In this document: positions 47,571-61,345 of the stretch, piece by piece | How positions within the stretch are numbered: the stretch's first letter is position 1 | Layout: the number at the start of each line of letters is the position of its first letter | Origin: Chanos chanos | Lineage: Eukaryota; Chordata; Actinopteri; Gonorynchiformes; Chanidae | NCBI RefSeq assembly: GCF_902362185.1 | Contig: NC_044499.1 | Coordinates: forward strand, 12,735,764 to 12,799,763 | Direction of reading: 5' to 3' | Length of the DNA stretch: 64,000 nucleotides | Notes under the pieces: model-generated | Told to the model about the DNA's origin: nothing | Databases searched by the model: none | The model's input: only the letters and a program-made list of their open reading frames with translations | Program-made: the position numbers and the translations under genes

Positions 47571-50500
47571 ATGCAAGACGAGATTGATTTAGAGTAAGTT
47601 CTTGTTTTTGTACGTGATCATTTAAATTATATAACAGACTACTATAGGTTCTCTCAGACCTCATAGGATTACGAACTTAATATTCATATAGAAACTATTT
47701 TAATCGCATGACCGTGTAAGAAACAACTAGGCTTACTCTTTAACTTGTATTATTCTTCGAAGATATCATTCTTTAAAGATACACCTATAGAGGCTTTAAC
47801 AGCAGTTTCTCCGCTTTGTTCATTTCACCGGCAAAACGGTCCAGTCATGTTATGTAGTCATTTTGTGCAATGTCATGCTGCCTCTCATTGTGACCTGATA
47901 GTCATAATACACCGAGAGGTTTATACCTAGGTCTGTTCAACTGTCGTCATGGTCCCACAGTATTTCTCAAGTAATTCGACAGTTTACTTGTGTGTCCTAT
48001 CGTTGTTTTAGAGCGCGAACTCTAGAAGAACTGCTGTGTCAAGAGGAGCACAAGGCTGTGTTTATAATTCAGTGACATCATTGGTTATTGTTAGCACTCG
48101 CATTTAATTCCACTGTAGTAGTATTTCTTAACAATGTCTGTTGATGTGGCGTGGTGTGTAAAAGCGATTCATCTAACTATAATTATGTTATATAGATGTA
48201 GTGCTGCTGGTGAATATCTACATCCTGTCATTCATGTTTTGACTTAGAAAATATAAATGGGTTGACTTCTGAAACTGTAATTTGTAAGTTAAGCAATGAT
48301 TGATTGAATTACTGTATTCAGTAAAAAAACATTCTGTTGTCAACTTCACCCAGTCACTTTTGACACAACCTTTGGTGTAGATGAATCATCATGACTCTGT
48401 TGGTCATCGTCTGTAGGTGAAAGGGTTTTTGATTGTACACTATAGAACGTGAGAAATGCGTGTTTTGCTTGGGTGTGCACCTCGTTGATTATATGAATGG
48501 TGGTGGTGTGTGTGTGTGTGTCAGTGCACTCTTTCCTGAAAGTTACTTTATTTTCCTCTCTCTTTTCAGGCAAAATAACGAGAACTCCTCCTGGTGGCCA
48601 TCTTGGCGGCCCACATCCATGTCTTTGCTGAAAAACGCAGAGGCCAAAATCCTTGCATGTAAGAAATGAAGCATCTATATGTATTGTCATATGTATCTAC
48701 AGAGCACTATCCTACCAGATACAAAAAAAGTTTTATTATTGTCTCTGCTGTAAAAAAACAACAACAACAACAACAACAAAAAAACTTTTACTGTTACACT
48801 GAGATTGTGAGATTGTCCATCGTTATCAAATTATACTGTGACGCTCATGCTCCTTTTGTTTCCCCCCAGGCATTAAAAGTGACCTCTGGGCTCGGTTTGT
48901 GACCTTGCCCAACCAGAACAGAATAAGGACCCTCACAGTGACTAATGGGACTGCACACACAATAAATGATCAAGGTATTCCCCGTCTGTCTCCCCCAAAA
49001 CCTGTGTCAAACCAAATCAAATAACAATGGCACTGTTTTTGTCTCTCAGTGGATCAGCTAAGTTAAATGAATCGCTAGTTATCCGTTTTCCGCTGCATAT
49101 GACAGCATGTAGACCTTACAATGTCTCTTGGCCTTGAACCTTTGACAGACAGTAGTGTATTGAGTGCTTTAGTATATCAGACGTTTTTCTTTTCTTTTCT
49201 TTTCTTTTTTTTTCTTTTCTTTCCTTTTCTTTCTCTTTCTCCCCTAGTAGCTCGTACCCCTCTTGTCATGGTCCATGGGTTTGGAGGAGGGGTGGGACTA
49301 TGGATACATAACCTGGATGCCCTAAGTTGTTCTCGAACCGTCCATGCCTTTGACCTGCTGGGCTTTGGTCGAAGCTCCCGCCCTCTGTTCTCCACAGATG
49401 GCACACTGGCTGAAGAGCAGTTTGTCAGCTCTATAGAACAGTGGCGAGAAGTCTTGGGGCTGGACCGTATGATCCTGTTGGGTCATAGCTTGGGCGGTTA
49501 CCTCGCAACTTCTTATGCCATTCAGTACCCTGAAAGGTGAGAGATGGTGCAAGAATTACGTTTGTATCTCGAACTTCATGTCAAAGATGTTGTTAAATTG
49601 TTTTTATGGTCATAGTACATAACGTTCATAGCGAAATGGATCCAAAACAATGCTTGTCAACAATGATGTAACTTGTATCAACATATCACACCAAATAAGG
49701 AGCATTTTGAACAATCAGTTAAGTTACAGCTAGTATTTTTAAGGTCACCTGAATATACTGCACGTGTGTCTCTCTTCTTTAGAGTCAGTCACCTCATTCT
49801 TGTAGATCCCTGGGGTTTCCCAGAGCGACCTAAACCCCAACCTGAAGCATCAGAGGATAAGGGTTCAGCAACCAAAAGGCCTACAATACCTCGATGGGTA
49901 AAAGCAGTTGCATCAGTTGCCGGTTATTTCAATCCTCTGGCCATCATCAGGGCAGCAGGGCCGTGGGGTAAGAGAGAGAGAGATGACAACTGAAATCTAA
50001 TGGAGATTAGGAGGAAAAGAAATAACAGAAGATATTGTGAAATAGAGAATTCATTTGATTTCAGAATTCATTTCGCATACCTGTCTGCAAAAAATCTGCC
50101 AGCTCTGATGTTTTCATTCCTTTTAATACCAGGTCCAGGTCTTGTGAATAGGTTTCGTCCAGATTTCAAAAGGAAGTTTGAAGACCTGTTTGATGACAAC
50201 ACAATGACTGAGTACCTCTACCACTGCAACGCTCAGACCCCGAGGTGATTGAGAGCCCGTCTACAGTTACACTATTATAAACGCTGAACGCTGTGGCAAC
50301 ATACATTTCATCCATTGTCTGTGTCTCTGTTAGATTTCAAACGACGTCATTTTCCTAATATTTTTCTCTCTACCTCAGTGGAGAGGTGGGTTTCCGGGCC
50401 ATGTCCGAGTCTCTGGGCTGGGCCAAAAGGCCGATGGTACAGCGGGTCCACAAACTTCCCTTCTCCATGCCTGTGACCATGCTGTACGGAGCACGTTCGT

Positions 50501-50833
50501 GGGTAGACAGCTCCACTGGAACCATTGTGTCACAGATCAGAGGCCAGAACACTACCCGTGTCATGGTGAGTGTGTGATCAAGAGAAAAAAAAAGAAGAAA
50601 AGCACAGATTCAAGCTAAAAGAGCAAGAATCTGGGGTCTTCAATGAGATGGTGGTAAAACATTAAATGGAATGGAAAGAAATGGAAAGTAAAACATATTT
50701 AAAAAAAAAAACAATTTTCTCAATTTGTTTTCTTTCTCCACAGTTGATCGATCATGCGTCTCACCATGTGTATGCTGACCGGCCGGACGAGTTCAACAAA
50801 GTGGTGCAGAACATCTGTAACACCGTAGACTAA
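47571..50833 (+). CDS. abhd4: Alpha/beta-hydrolase domain containing 4 (N-acyl phospholipid hydrolase)
   Basis: Eight coding exons join in frame to 359 residues: 47571-47593, 48570-48658, 48870-48974, 49248-49536, 49783-49967, 50133-50244, 50379-50565 and 50744-50833. The start [11 protein letters not shown] precedes the ABHD4/5 motif [20 protein letters not shown]. The fold shows the oxyanion [10 protein letters not shown], the nucleophile elbow GHSLGG (Ser153), [39 protein letters not shown] and the catalytic HHVYAD (His337, HX4D). Ser in the elbow marks an active ABHD4 rather than ABHD5, which has Asn. ABHD4 deacylates N-acyl-phosphatidylethanolamines toward anandamide-type lipids and lyso-NAPE. 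Exon 4 has a tandem TAGTAG acceptor. An in-frame upstream ATG at 47349 would add 74 residues with no family support. Confidence 0.96.
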
Positions 50834-53090
50834 CTGTGGCAAAGGAATGGGACATGAGACATGAAGTAATGCTTCTGCGTATACCTCATAGAGACTGAGT
50901 GTGTACTTTAATATTCTCACGCTCAGAAGACTATGACGAGGTACACGAGGGGCCGAGCAGATTTACCGTAATCTAAAGAATTTTACAACTTACACAGAGG
51001 CCTTTATAAGGTTCATGAATAGATTGCCTGATTTAGGATAAGTTGATAATGTGCCAGTTTAATACGTACCATCAGAAGCTGAATACCTAGACTGACTCTA
51101 CGTCTGCACTCAGTGGTAACTTTTAACAGCATCTTCTTTGTCAGGTCATTTGTGGCCTTCATGTTTTGATGGATCGTATGGATTTGTATGCAGTGGGACA
51201 TGCTCTCTCATTTGCTGAGTGAATTGTGCGAACAGTGTCCTTGTTTTCTGATTGTCTGGGCGTATTGTTTAAGTTGCATGTCACTCGCACAATAGCAGAA
51301 TTGGATTCACAACTGTAATGAATCATGCCTCTCATTATTATTTTTTTTTTTTTTTTGTCCTTTGTGCTTTTGTTGATATGTAATATTTTATTTAAACATT
51401 CTGATATCCTAGATTTTATCTTTATTTGACTAAAACTGACTTTAAAATATCGATCCTCTTGTTCTTTGTATGCATTTGAATGTATCTGAATATTTGAAAA
51501 GTCTGAATAGTCAATAGACATTAAGTTTAGTAATCATCTTTTCCTGTGATTTTTGTATTTTATAACCCATGATTTAAATACACATTTATACATTTAAAAA
51601 ACGTCAAAGACTTTTTGTTGTTGTTGCATTCAGTTTCTGTCTGCTTAACCAAGAAACTTCAGTGCGGTGTTTTCTACCGAACTCTTCTTCTCCCTTTGAG
51701 CCAGTAGAGGGCAACAAGTGCTTTAATTAGGATCACTCTGCTTTTTTTTTTTTCTTTCTTTCTTTTTTTTTTTTGTTATGTGGTTCGCATTTGAAGGTTA
51801 CAAGAGAATATGTAACAAAGGGAAGGTTCTTTTATCTCAGTGCGTTTGAGGCTTCTCAGGGAAGATGCCTGTCTTTACAGAGAGAACTATGGGCTGCTGG
51901 TTGTTATTAGACGTGCAGCTGCAGAGTGCTGCTCAGACATCAAAAACTGGCACGTCCTAAGGGCCACTGTAGCACCTTAAATCAGAGAGCACAGTGACGT
52001 GTTTATGCTCGCTGTTCATGACAGTTCTGTGTTTGAGAGAGAGGTCTGACAGATGAGGCCAAAGGGTTTTTCCATCTCTCATTTAAGGCCATTGCGTATG
52101 TATATGAAGTACTGAGACAAAGATAGGTGACAAGCAGAGACAAGTATTTATGGGACCACGCTTCCGTGATATTCCTGCTTATTGCTGGGATTGCTACAGG
52201 AGATCGTTAATGGTTGCTTATTCACAGCACCAGTGTCTTATTCATAAATTTCATAGCTGATATTTTATTGTCAGAGTGTTTGTCCATATTTTTCCCTGAC
52301 TGATTCCGTGACTGATTGAATTGAACCTGAATCCATGAGCCAGTAGTCCACAAAAGAGGTTAAATCACTGCACCCAGACCTGTTTCATTATCACAGATTT
52401 TTTATTGTTCAAATTGGTTTTTGTAAAGCTCTAAAGTGTGAAAGTGCAATAGATAACATGAATAGTAAAAATGCTACCAGGGAATTCCTCCCTGATGTGT
52501 AATGTTTTATCTGACAATTAGATTAGACATGACGAACCACTCATAGAAAGAATGGTGAGAGTCAAGGTGACAAAAAAAAAAAAAACATGGGGTGGAAAAT
52601 ACAGAAACTCTGTAATACTGATATATAAATATAAAATTTCCTTCACTTACTCCTTTATGCCACCGTTATAATTCCATCTATGATACTATCACTGGAGTTG
52701 GGAAAGTGCTTTTAAGGCAAAGGTGTTGAATACAAATTTTTTAACCAATATTTGACAAATAGGATACAGACTCTGTTTTTACATATATACTATGAGGAAG
52801 ACAAGCAAGTGATAACAAAATGATATCATATATAAATGATAAATGATGTCTGAACATCGTGATAAAATGACCAGTTTTCACCTTTGAAAAACTGTTGTCT
52901 GGATCAAAAGAAATCTGCCATGATACCCACTCTCTCCTAAACTATTAACAGTACGCCTTGAAAGCCAAATAACATACAAAAGTAACACTGTAAAAAATAA
53001 CACTGCAAATAAAGAGCAATAATTATTAAAATCACAAACTTTCATAATAATCTTTCTTTCATGTTGGGACAAATTGCCCATTTCATCAAA
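50834..53090. other. Interval between convergent abhd4 and tgm1
   Basis: It contains the abhd4 3' UTR (left) and probably the distal tgm1 3' UTR (right); minus-strand AATAAA candidates lie at 52264-52269 and 52401-52406. T-rich runs lie at 51339-51355 and 51743-51775. No coding segment was recognised. Confidence 0.5.
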
Positions 53091-53385
53091 TTCACTCACT
53101 CACTCACTCATTATCTAAGCCGCTTATCCTGATTAGGGTCGCGGGGGGTGCTGGAGCCTATCCCAGCGCTCATAGGGCGAAAGGCGGGGAAATACCCTGG
53201 ACAGGTCGCCAGTCCATCGCAGGGCAGACACACAGACAAACACACTGACACACACATTCATACCTAGGGGCGATTTAGTGTCTCCAATTCACCTAACCTG
53301 CATGTCTTTGGACTGTGGGAGGAAACCGGAGCTCCCGGAGGAAACCCATGCAGACACGGGGAGAACATGCAAACTCCTCATCAAA
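53091..53385 (+). repeat. Dispersed SINE/LINE-tail-type fish repeat, direct copy
   Basis: It starts after a TCAC repeat with CATTATCTAAGCCGCTTATC, then GGAGCCTATCCCAGCGCTCA, GTCGCCAGTCCATCGCAGGG, TAACCTGCATGTCTTTGGAC, TGTGGGAGGAAACCGGAG and GGGGAGAACATGCAAACTCC. It matches the copy at 31078-31365 in the opposite orientation. This is a very common fish repeat type whose exact family I cannot name with certainty. It sits in the presumed tgm1 3' UTR. Confidence 0.82.
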
Positions 53386-53648
53386 TTCAGTTTCCATCAT
53401 TTTGTTCCCCTTTATCACAGTTTGAGTCATTATACTAAGCAAACACTTCAGTTTCTGACTTCCTATGGTATTTAAACATAAAATGATACAGTTTATAATA
53501 TGAATATCTAAATCTTTCAAATATGGATTAAGTTCAGAGATGCACCTAGATCATTCCAACAGTGATTTGCGTTTCAGTAAGATAAAGAAAGAGGGACAGA
53601 TAAGAGTCCGACTGCAGAGTTTGTAACAGTCAGACAACTTGTGCGTTT

Positions 53649-56600
53649 TCACTGCTCTTTTACATTGATATCAGCTACACCGTGCACCTGACTCAGCTGC
53701 CGACAGTCCAGTGAGGCCACCAGCTTCCTGCAGCCAGGCAGAGATGGGATGAAATGTTCTGTCACAGTGACTGTGGAATGCTTCCCCACATCACTGAAGA
53801 GAGAGGAGACAGGGGAGATTAAGCATGTGTGCAAAAAAAGTCATCGACATTCACAGATCATTTACAGATTATTGTAAATATAATTGTTCCTGGTGTAAAA
53901 GTTTGAGAAACTGAGAAATATGTGTCACGTAAGTGTTTACGCTGACTGAAAGAAATGAGGGAAACTCAATGAGATCACAGAAAGACAGGCAGGTTTCCAA
54001 AAGAGTCCTTACCCGATCTCGATGGGATGTAGGTTCCTCAGGCCTATTCCCTCTACCCGGAGGACAACACTCCGTAGAGTGCATGGCAGAGGGTTAGTGA
54101 AAGTGATCTTAGCAGCCATCTCTTTACCCACAACAGCGTCCCCCACAGGCTGGTAGAACAAATACAAAAGGAAGTGATATAACTTGACATTTCTAAAACT
54201 GATTTATGTGCTCAATTCATGAAAAACTTTCTCATAACCTTAGAACAAAGAAATAATGGGAGTGAATGAAAACGCAACATGGCTTATCAGCAACAATGGA
54301 AGACTATCATGGAAACAAAAAAGAATTAAAAGACTAAGATCAGTAGATTACAATTACATTATATTTATTTATTTGGCAGATGCTTAATCCAAAGCGGGTT
54401 CCAAGACAGGCAGATCAAGCAACAGCACAATGATTTTTTTCCTCCAAAAGCTCACCTGGATGTTGAGATCTGGGGTGCGGAGTCGAAAGCTTGTCTGAGA
54501 AGCCAGGACCTGTTGAGTCTCGCTGACCCGTCCAGACAGCGTCATCATCAGAGCAGCCTGGTCTACCAGTTGGTCCTGGTACTCTTGGTAAGGCAACACC
54601 CAGTCTATGACCTTCTCTGAAGGCCAAGAGGAGCATTGAGTTATTAAAACCAGTCTTTCGCAATGGTAGTCCGAGCAATGATTCTGGATAAAGTGTGAAA
54701 AGGAATTTAGAAGAAATATTGGTGGTTGCTTGGCAACCACTGTCTCTTACCTTCGTTCGGCTTGAGCTCTACTGGAAGCTTTTCTTTCTTCACTGTTCCC
54801 TTAAGAACGCCGGTATAGTACATGACTTCCACCTGGCTGTGGAGGGTGGCTCTGCGAGGTTGTGAGCTCATATTCTTCACCAGAATCTTGAGATGTGCAT
54901 CACCACCCATGAGTGGTCCATCTCCATCTAACTTCACTTCCACCTGCACATCTTCAGCTATCGGAGACGAGTACACATCAGGTTTGGAGCCATAGCGACT
55001 GGCTGTTTCCACGGCAATGCGCTCTTCCTCTGACCCTGGTGAGAGCAAGTGATGGAGGAACAGGATGAGAACTTGACTTGACTGGATGCACAGAAACACA
55101 TGACGATATTTCAGCAGACAGGTTAGCACGGAAGTCAACGTCACCAACTGCCTGTTTACATATACGAGTCATGTTGCCTTTATGTATTGGTTGGGTGGAT
55201 GTTTGAGGTGTCTTGAAAGTTACTTTGGTTTTTATGAATGTAATATATTCCAAGACTGGGAAAAAAAAATATCCCCCAAAGCATTTAGGCGTGTAAGTAT
55301 TTTACTGTACGTTCTAAGCTTTTGCGGGTCTGCAGGTAATCACTTCAAGTCAAAAATCCTTGCGTCTCCACCCTGAGGTTTTAGTGTCTGATTCAACAGA
55401 ACATATGAATGTGTCTGAATTTGTGAAAGCTTAATAACGCTTTAATTTGAATGTTTGCACAAGTATTGCAAATGCTTCTGGTGTCATTTGTCTGTCTTCA
55501 CATGTGCAGTCGTCTGGTGCGTGATCATACCCTCTGCATGTTTGTACAAGTGGGTGATGTCAGCCCGCTCGTCTGAACCCACAGCCTTGGTGCTGATAAA
55601 GTGGCCTACTGCTTTCTTCGCACAGAGGATCTGAGTAAAAGTGGTATCAGGATTCCTCTGCCAGTAGATCTTGTCACTGTTCACCTGATCCACAGAAATG
55701 TACAGCACAGTATGTTACAGGACAGAAGCTTCTCTAGAAACACAATGCCTTCAATAATACAGCAAAAAAAACAACATAATTCAGACATAGTTATGTTTTC
55801 CTATCAAATTGGTAATGAAGAAAATTATATTTACGAAGAAATTAAGAAATTAGTCAACTACATTTACTGCAGTGAAGATAAAGCAGTAGCTTCAAAACTT
55901 CAGTATGTATGCACGTACGTACACACTAATATTTGGATTCCTATTACAAAACAGAACTAATGAAATGGTAGTTTACAATCAGAGTGAAGGTGGCAGGTGG
56001 CAGTGATCCTCCATTACCTCAGCGAAGACAAAGGGTGTGTCATGCTTCAGGTACACGTGTCCAGAGCGTATGGCTGCAAGAGAGGCAGGGCCACAGCGGA
56101 AGGTGCCTTGACTCGTTTCTTGTGGGGTAGAGTCTACCGCCTGCCAGCCCCCCATACCTGGGGGCAGGTCTGGACGAGCCATCCAACAGTCGTTCCATAC
56201 ATGGAAGTTCCTAGAAAGAAAAATGTAGGAGACACAAAAATGAATAAATTTAAAAACTAATAATAACAAGTGATGGCTTGTGTTTACATGTTGAGTCAAA
56301 TAGTTCCACTATTTAACGACTGTATTCCAACTTCCATTCCATTCAAATCTTTGTCACAGGAAAGGAACATTTCATCGACTGAAATTTGAAGAAAAAAAAA
56401 AGATTTTTTGAAGCTAATTTTAGGACAACTAATTTTAGAACAATTTAAAATACGTTGTATGTGGATAATATCAAAGTATATGAGTAAAATTTGTGAAATG
56501 TAATATGCACTTTGTCCACTTGAAGAGGGGCTTTGAGCAATGTAAGGACTCACCAGATCGAGTCAGAGTTGAGCTCATTAATTGGCTCCATGTTCTCATC

Positions 56601-56980
56601 AAAGAAAAAATCTGTGGTCAGTGAGACGTCTGTGTCATGAGCCGACTGGAAATTTGTGACGCTGCGTGCAGGAATGCCAAGGCACCTCAGTACTGTTAGA
56701 AAAAAGATAAAAAAAAAAAAGAGAGAGAGAGAGGAAGGGGTATGTTTAATAATGACGAAATGAATGGGTGGCACGTTGGGAGAGACACAGGGAGAAACCC
56801 ATACAGGTCTCTTTCCACTGCTGTGCGGTATGGGTGGAATGCAGAGGGGTATTTTTAAACAGAGCTTGTCTATCAGGGTCATCTCTATTGGCTGCAGGCG
56901 GCTATATTTGAGCAGTGGATTCAGGAGTAGGAGAGAACGAGACGTGGACAACATCCCTCTTTTCTTTCTCCCTCTCTCTC

Positions 56981-57017
<37 letters not shown>

Positions 57018-57273
57018 GAGGGAGAGAGTGAGAGGAGAGAGAGAGATTTATATATACAGAGACACAAACATTGACAAAAGTTACCTGTCGTGGTGACTCC
57101 AGAGAATACCCAGCATTGGCCATATTTGACAGGACTCCCATCTCCTGTATGATATTTCTTCAGTATGTCCACACTGCCACTCCATGCTGTGGGGGCCAAA
57201 CCGCCCACATAATTCCCTGACCAATTTCCCACCAGGACCCCACAGTCATCCGGTGCATTGACCTAGGGGAGAA

Positions 57274-57304
<31 letters not shown>

Positions 57305-57948
57305 ACCAGATCTGATCAGGTCAATAATTGACTCACTGAATTTGGTATTTCCTGTGCCAAGTGAATAAACCGGGCATTTCACTGGAACCATATCACTGAA
57401 GATAAGAATGTGCTACAACAGTGATAAAAATGTAAAAGGTGCAGTCGTGAGACAAAGAATTTAAACACCAAGACCTATGCATGTAAACAGGATAGTGTTT
57501 TCCTTACGATGTTTCCCTGTTGTTTAAATATGCTTAAAATAGAGGATAAAAGTACCAAAACAAGACGAAATTCACAAGGAAATCAATCTCAGTAGATAAA
57601 TAAACTAAATGTGCATTTCATGGCTTGCGATATATGATCTGATATCATTTTATTTCAGAAACATTCACAGTAACTTGCATTTCCCAAAGAGAATGTCTAC
57701 ATGTAATATCAGGTCAAACCTGATCATGCTATACTGTAAGGACAGGGCATTTCTGATAGTTACTGGTAACAGAAGATTCACAATGTACTGATGACCAGGC
57801 TCACCATGGCAGAGATGACTCTGACCACATTCACGGGGTCTCCTCGACCAGATGGAGGAACCTCACTCTTCTCCAGAATGAAGAGACAGGCTTCAAGAAC
57901 TCCCTCATCAAACTGAGACAGTTAGTTACACACACACAAACACAACAT

Positions 57949-57986
<38 letters not shown>

Positions 57987-58169
57987 TGAACGATGGAAGA
58001 GTGTCAGGGCATGAAAAGTTCATGCTAATGCGTATCATGTCAGTCCTATTAAACCTGCATAAAACCATAAATCTGTTGATTCATGATTGAGATTTGACAC
58101 CTTTAACTGCCCATTCGTACCACCCACACATAAAGCATCCATTCCCCATTGCCCATCACAACCACAACC

Positions 58170-58202
<33 letters not shown>

Positions 58203-59653
58203 CCCCCACCCCCCATCCGTGACCCTCAGTACCTGCCCAAAGTTCCACGTTCGAGCCCCAATCTGCTTCTCGGTGCCATAATAGATCCTCCCCGTGTCAT
58301 TGAGCACGTACTCTTTCTTCTCCTCCTCATCGTCCATGTATACTGTGTCCTCTGAGTAAAGACAGGAAAAGAACGGAGGGAGTAGAGGAGAGCAGGGAGC
58401 AAGGTCAACATCACAAAACAAACCCTGACCACAAAACTTATCTGAAGGGTCTGGGAAATCTCACGGAAAAACACCCCTATGATTAGACATTATTTACATA
58501 AGCCAGAGGCAGGGTGGAGAGCGGGGAGCCTCTGAACTCTGTGAAATCTCTATTTGCCTTGTTTTTAACAGCTTGTTTTCTTTTTTCTTTTTTTTTTTTC
58601 CAGTGCATAGATATGGTTATCAACGCGGTGACTTGTGACGGGAGCCGCACAAAGGAAGCAAAGAGATGGAAAGAAAAGTTAAAGCGACTAGAAAAAGAAA
58701 AAGGCGAGAGACTGAATAATGCTGGGGGCCACGTGGAGAAAGGAGAGCAACAAACACACACAGAGAAGGCGGAGAGGTGCAGGAGGAGACAGAAGGGGGG
58801 GGGGGCAAGGGGGAGGAGTCAGTCAGGGGTGTGGAGAGGACATTAGGAGAGGGTATTTAACATAGTAAAAGGGAGAAGTTACAGCTCCTAGTGAAAGTGG
58901 GAAGGAAACGGGGAGAAAATAAAGCGTAGAAAAGGAAGAAAAAGCGAGAAGGGAGAAGGAAGAGGCACAGAATGGCCGGAAAGACAAAAGGCAAAGGCCA
59001 AGTGTGGGCGTTAGCGTGAAGAGGTCAAGCTCGACGGAGAAATTAAGGAAGAAGGGTTTTATAGGAGAAAGGATGAGGACAGAGGAGGAACGCGTAAAGA
59101 TTACAGAGAGAGGGCAACTGACTGTTAAGGCTCTGGATTAGATTTAGCGGGCTTTTGATATTTGCAGAATATCAGAGGCGTTCAGGTGAAACGAGACTGA
59201 GAAGAAAAAAACAAACAAACAGGGACTTCACTTCTCACTAACAAATCAAGAGCACTTTCAGACTTGAGGTGATTTTAAACAAAATACTGGCCCTTAAAAA
59301 AAAAAGAACATAACCACATAAACCAAAAAAAAAATCAAAAACCTTGAGGGTACGAGACAGTTGCTGAGTAGCAGCTTAGTCTTTCAGAAAAGATGAGACA
59401 AGAGAGTGGAGTCATCAGTGAGTGAGGTAAAAATCACACCATTGTGCAACATTGCTTTAGCATTTCACTTGACTGTGACAAAAAGTCAAGGAAGCACATG
59501 ATGCAATGCCTAAAAAAGCTGTTGCTAAGAGAGACATGTTGGCTCTAGCCCTGTTCAGATAGTAGGAAACTTTCGGAGTAATTTGTTTAGGGTTGGGTGC
59601 ACTGTTACTATGGGAACACATTGTTGTAGTCAGGAGTATTTACCCCCCCCCCC

Positions 59654-59699
<46 letters not shown>

Positions 59700-60646
59700 A
59701 ATCTGTTTGTGTCTCTCTTTCTGTAAATCTGTTTGCACTTGCAGTATTTTCTCCATATCTCTTACCCTCACACCAGGGGTTGAAAAGCATGTAGATGTCC
59801 TTTTTGGGGTCGTGTATTTGTGGAGTGTCACTTTGTGGGCATCGTGTGGCTATAGTCAGGCTGTATTTGCCAATAACGGCTGTAGGAGGAGAATTGACAG
59901 ACAGCTTGATCTGGTTGCTGTTCTGCTCGACAATCTTAGCCTCCCAGCATTCATCCTGTAGCTCTTCCACCAATGGAATGATGACATGTGTGCCCTTTGA
60001 CACCAGAGGTAGCGGCCCTGTAAGATAAGAAGTATCAAATACAATGTGAAGTATGTGATGATTCTGGAAATCTTTAAGTCTGCTGAGCACATCTAACGTT
60101 CATGCACAAAGTCATACATGCATAAGGTAGAGTCTTAATGTGAGAAGTCACATACAATCTTTTACATTTTGACCAAATGTACACACGCTGACAGCGCACG
60201 TGCCTGTGTGTGTGCGTGTGTGTGTGTGTGTGTGTCTGTGGCTGATGCTTAATGAAATCGGAAATCAAGAGAAGGCAAAGTTTATCAAGAGTTCACTGTT
60301 CATGCAGACAGCATGTGCAACACTTTCAACACCACCCTTCCTCTTTCACCAGCTGACGGGAAATCTATTCAAACACGTGAGACAAAGATTTTCCCCCTTA
60401 ACATTAACAAACCTTACAGCACTTTCAAAAATACTTAGCATCAAATCCAAAACTTTCAATCCTCTTAGCATGACATCTCAATCGGGCTTATTAAAGCAGA
60501 TTAAGCAACTTTTGCTTCTAAACCCCAAATTCTGTGATGCAGTTCGTTTACAGAGTAGAAACATTCTTTAGCTGACCGTATGGATTCAATTAACTAACTT
60601 ACTGTGGTTTGTGTTTCAAAATAACGGCACTCCTCCTCCCATCCCA

Positions 60647-60698
<52 letters not shown>

Positions 60699-61141
60699 AA
60701 TTTGATTCAGGAGGTAGGGGTCACATAAAAGGCACATCGTGTTCATTTTTCTGAGGGGTAGGGTAGGTACTGTGAGTCATTTGAACTATGCAGATGTTTG
60801 TGAGTCTTGCTCTATCAGGGAACTGAATGTCAGGCTGTGGCTGTCTCCATGTCCACCAGTGTGGAATTCTTTATGCTCAGAGCCAGAGCTGTCTTTTCTT
60901 TGTACTAGCATACTCCATCACCATACTCTGAGATAAAACATACAGGGTCAAATTAATATCCATCACCATACTCTGAGATAAAACATACAGGGTTAAATTA
61001 ATATCCATCACCATACTCTGAGATAAAGAGAGGATGTTTGAGATAAGGAAGGAGTGTGTGCGGGTAGTAGTGTGTGTCTGGTACACAGTTCTGGATGACT
61101 CTAGGACAATGATTTGTTTTACTAAGACCATAAACCAAATT

Positions 61142-61179
<38 letters not shown>

Positions 61180-61307
61180 GTGTGTATATAGATAGATAGA
61201 CAGACAGATAGAGATATAAAAGAGGGTACAAAACTGACTTATTTCAGTTATTGTGTGTGTGTGTGTGTGTGTGTGCGTGTTTGCGTGTGTGTGCGTGTGT
61301 GCATGCA

Positions 61308-61345
<38 letters not shown>

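Noticed and set aside
58087-58355. Proline-rich plus-strand frames
   Set aside because: Produced by the 30-nt C run in tgm1 intron 4 and by antisense of exon 4.
58514-58846. 110-codon plus-strand frame, Lys/Glu-rich
   Set aside because: It lies wholly in tgm1 intron 3, is purine-rich on this strand, and has no recognisable domain.
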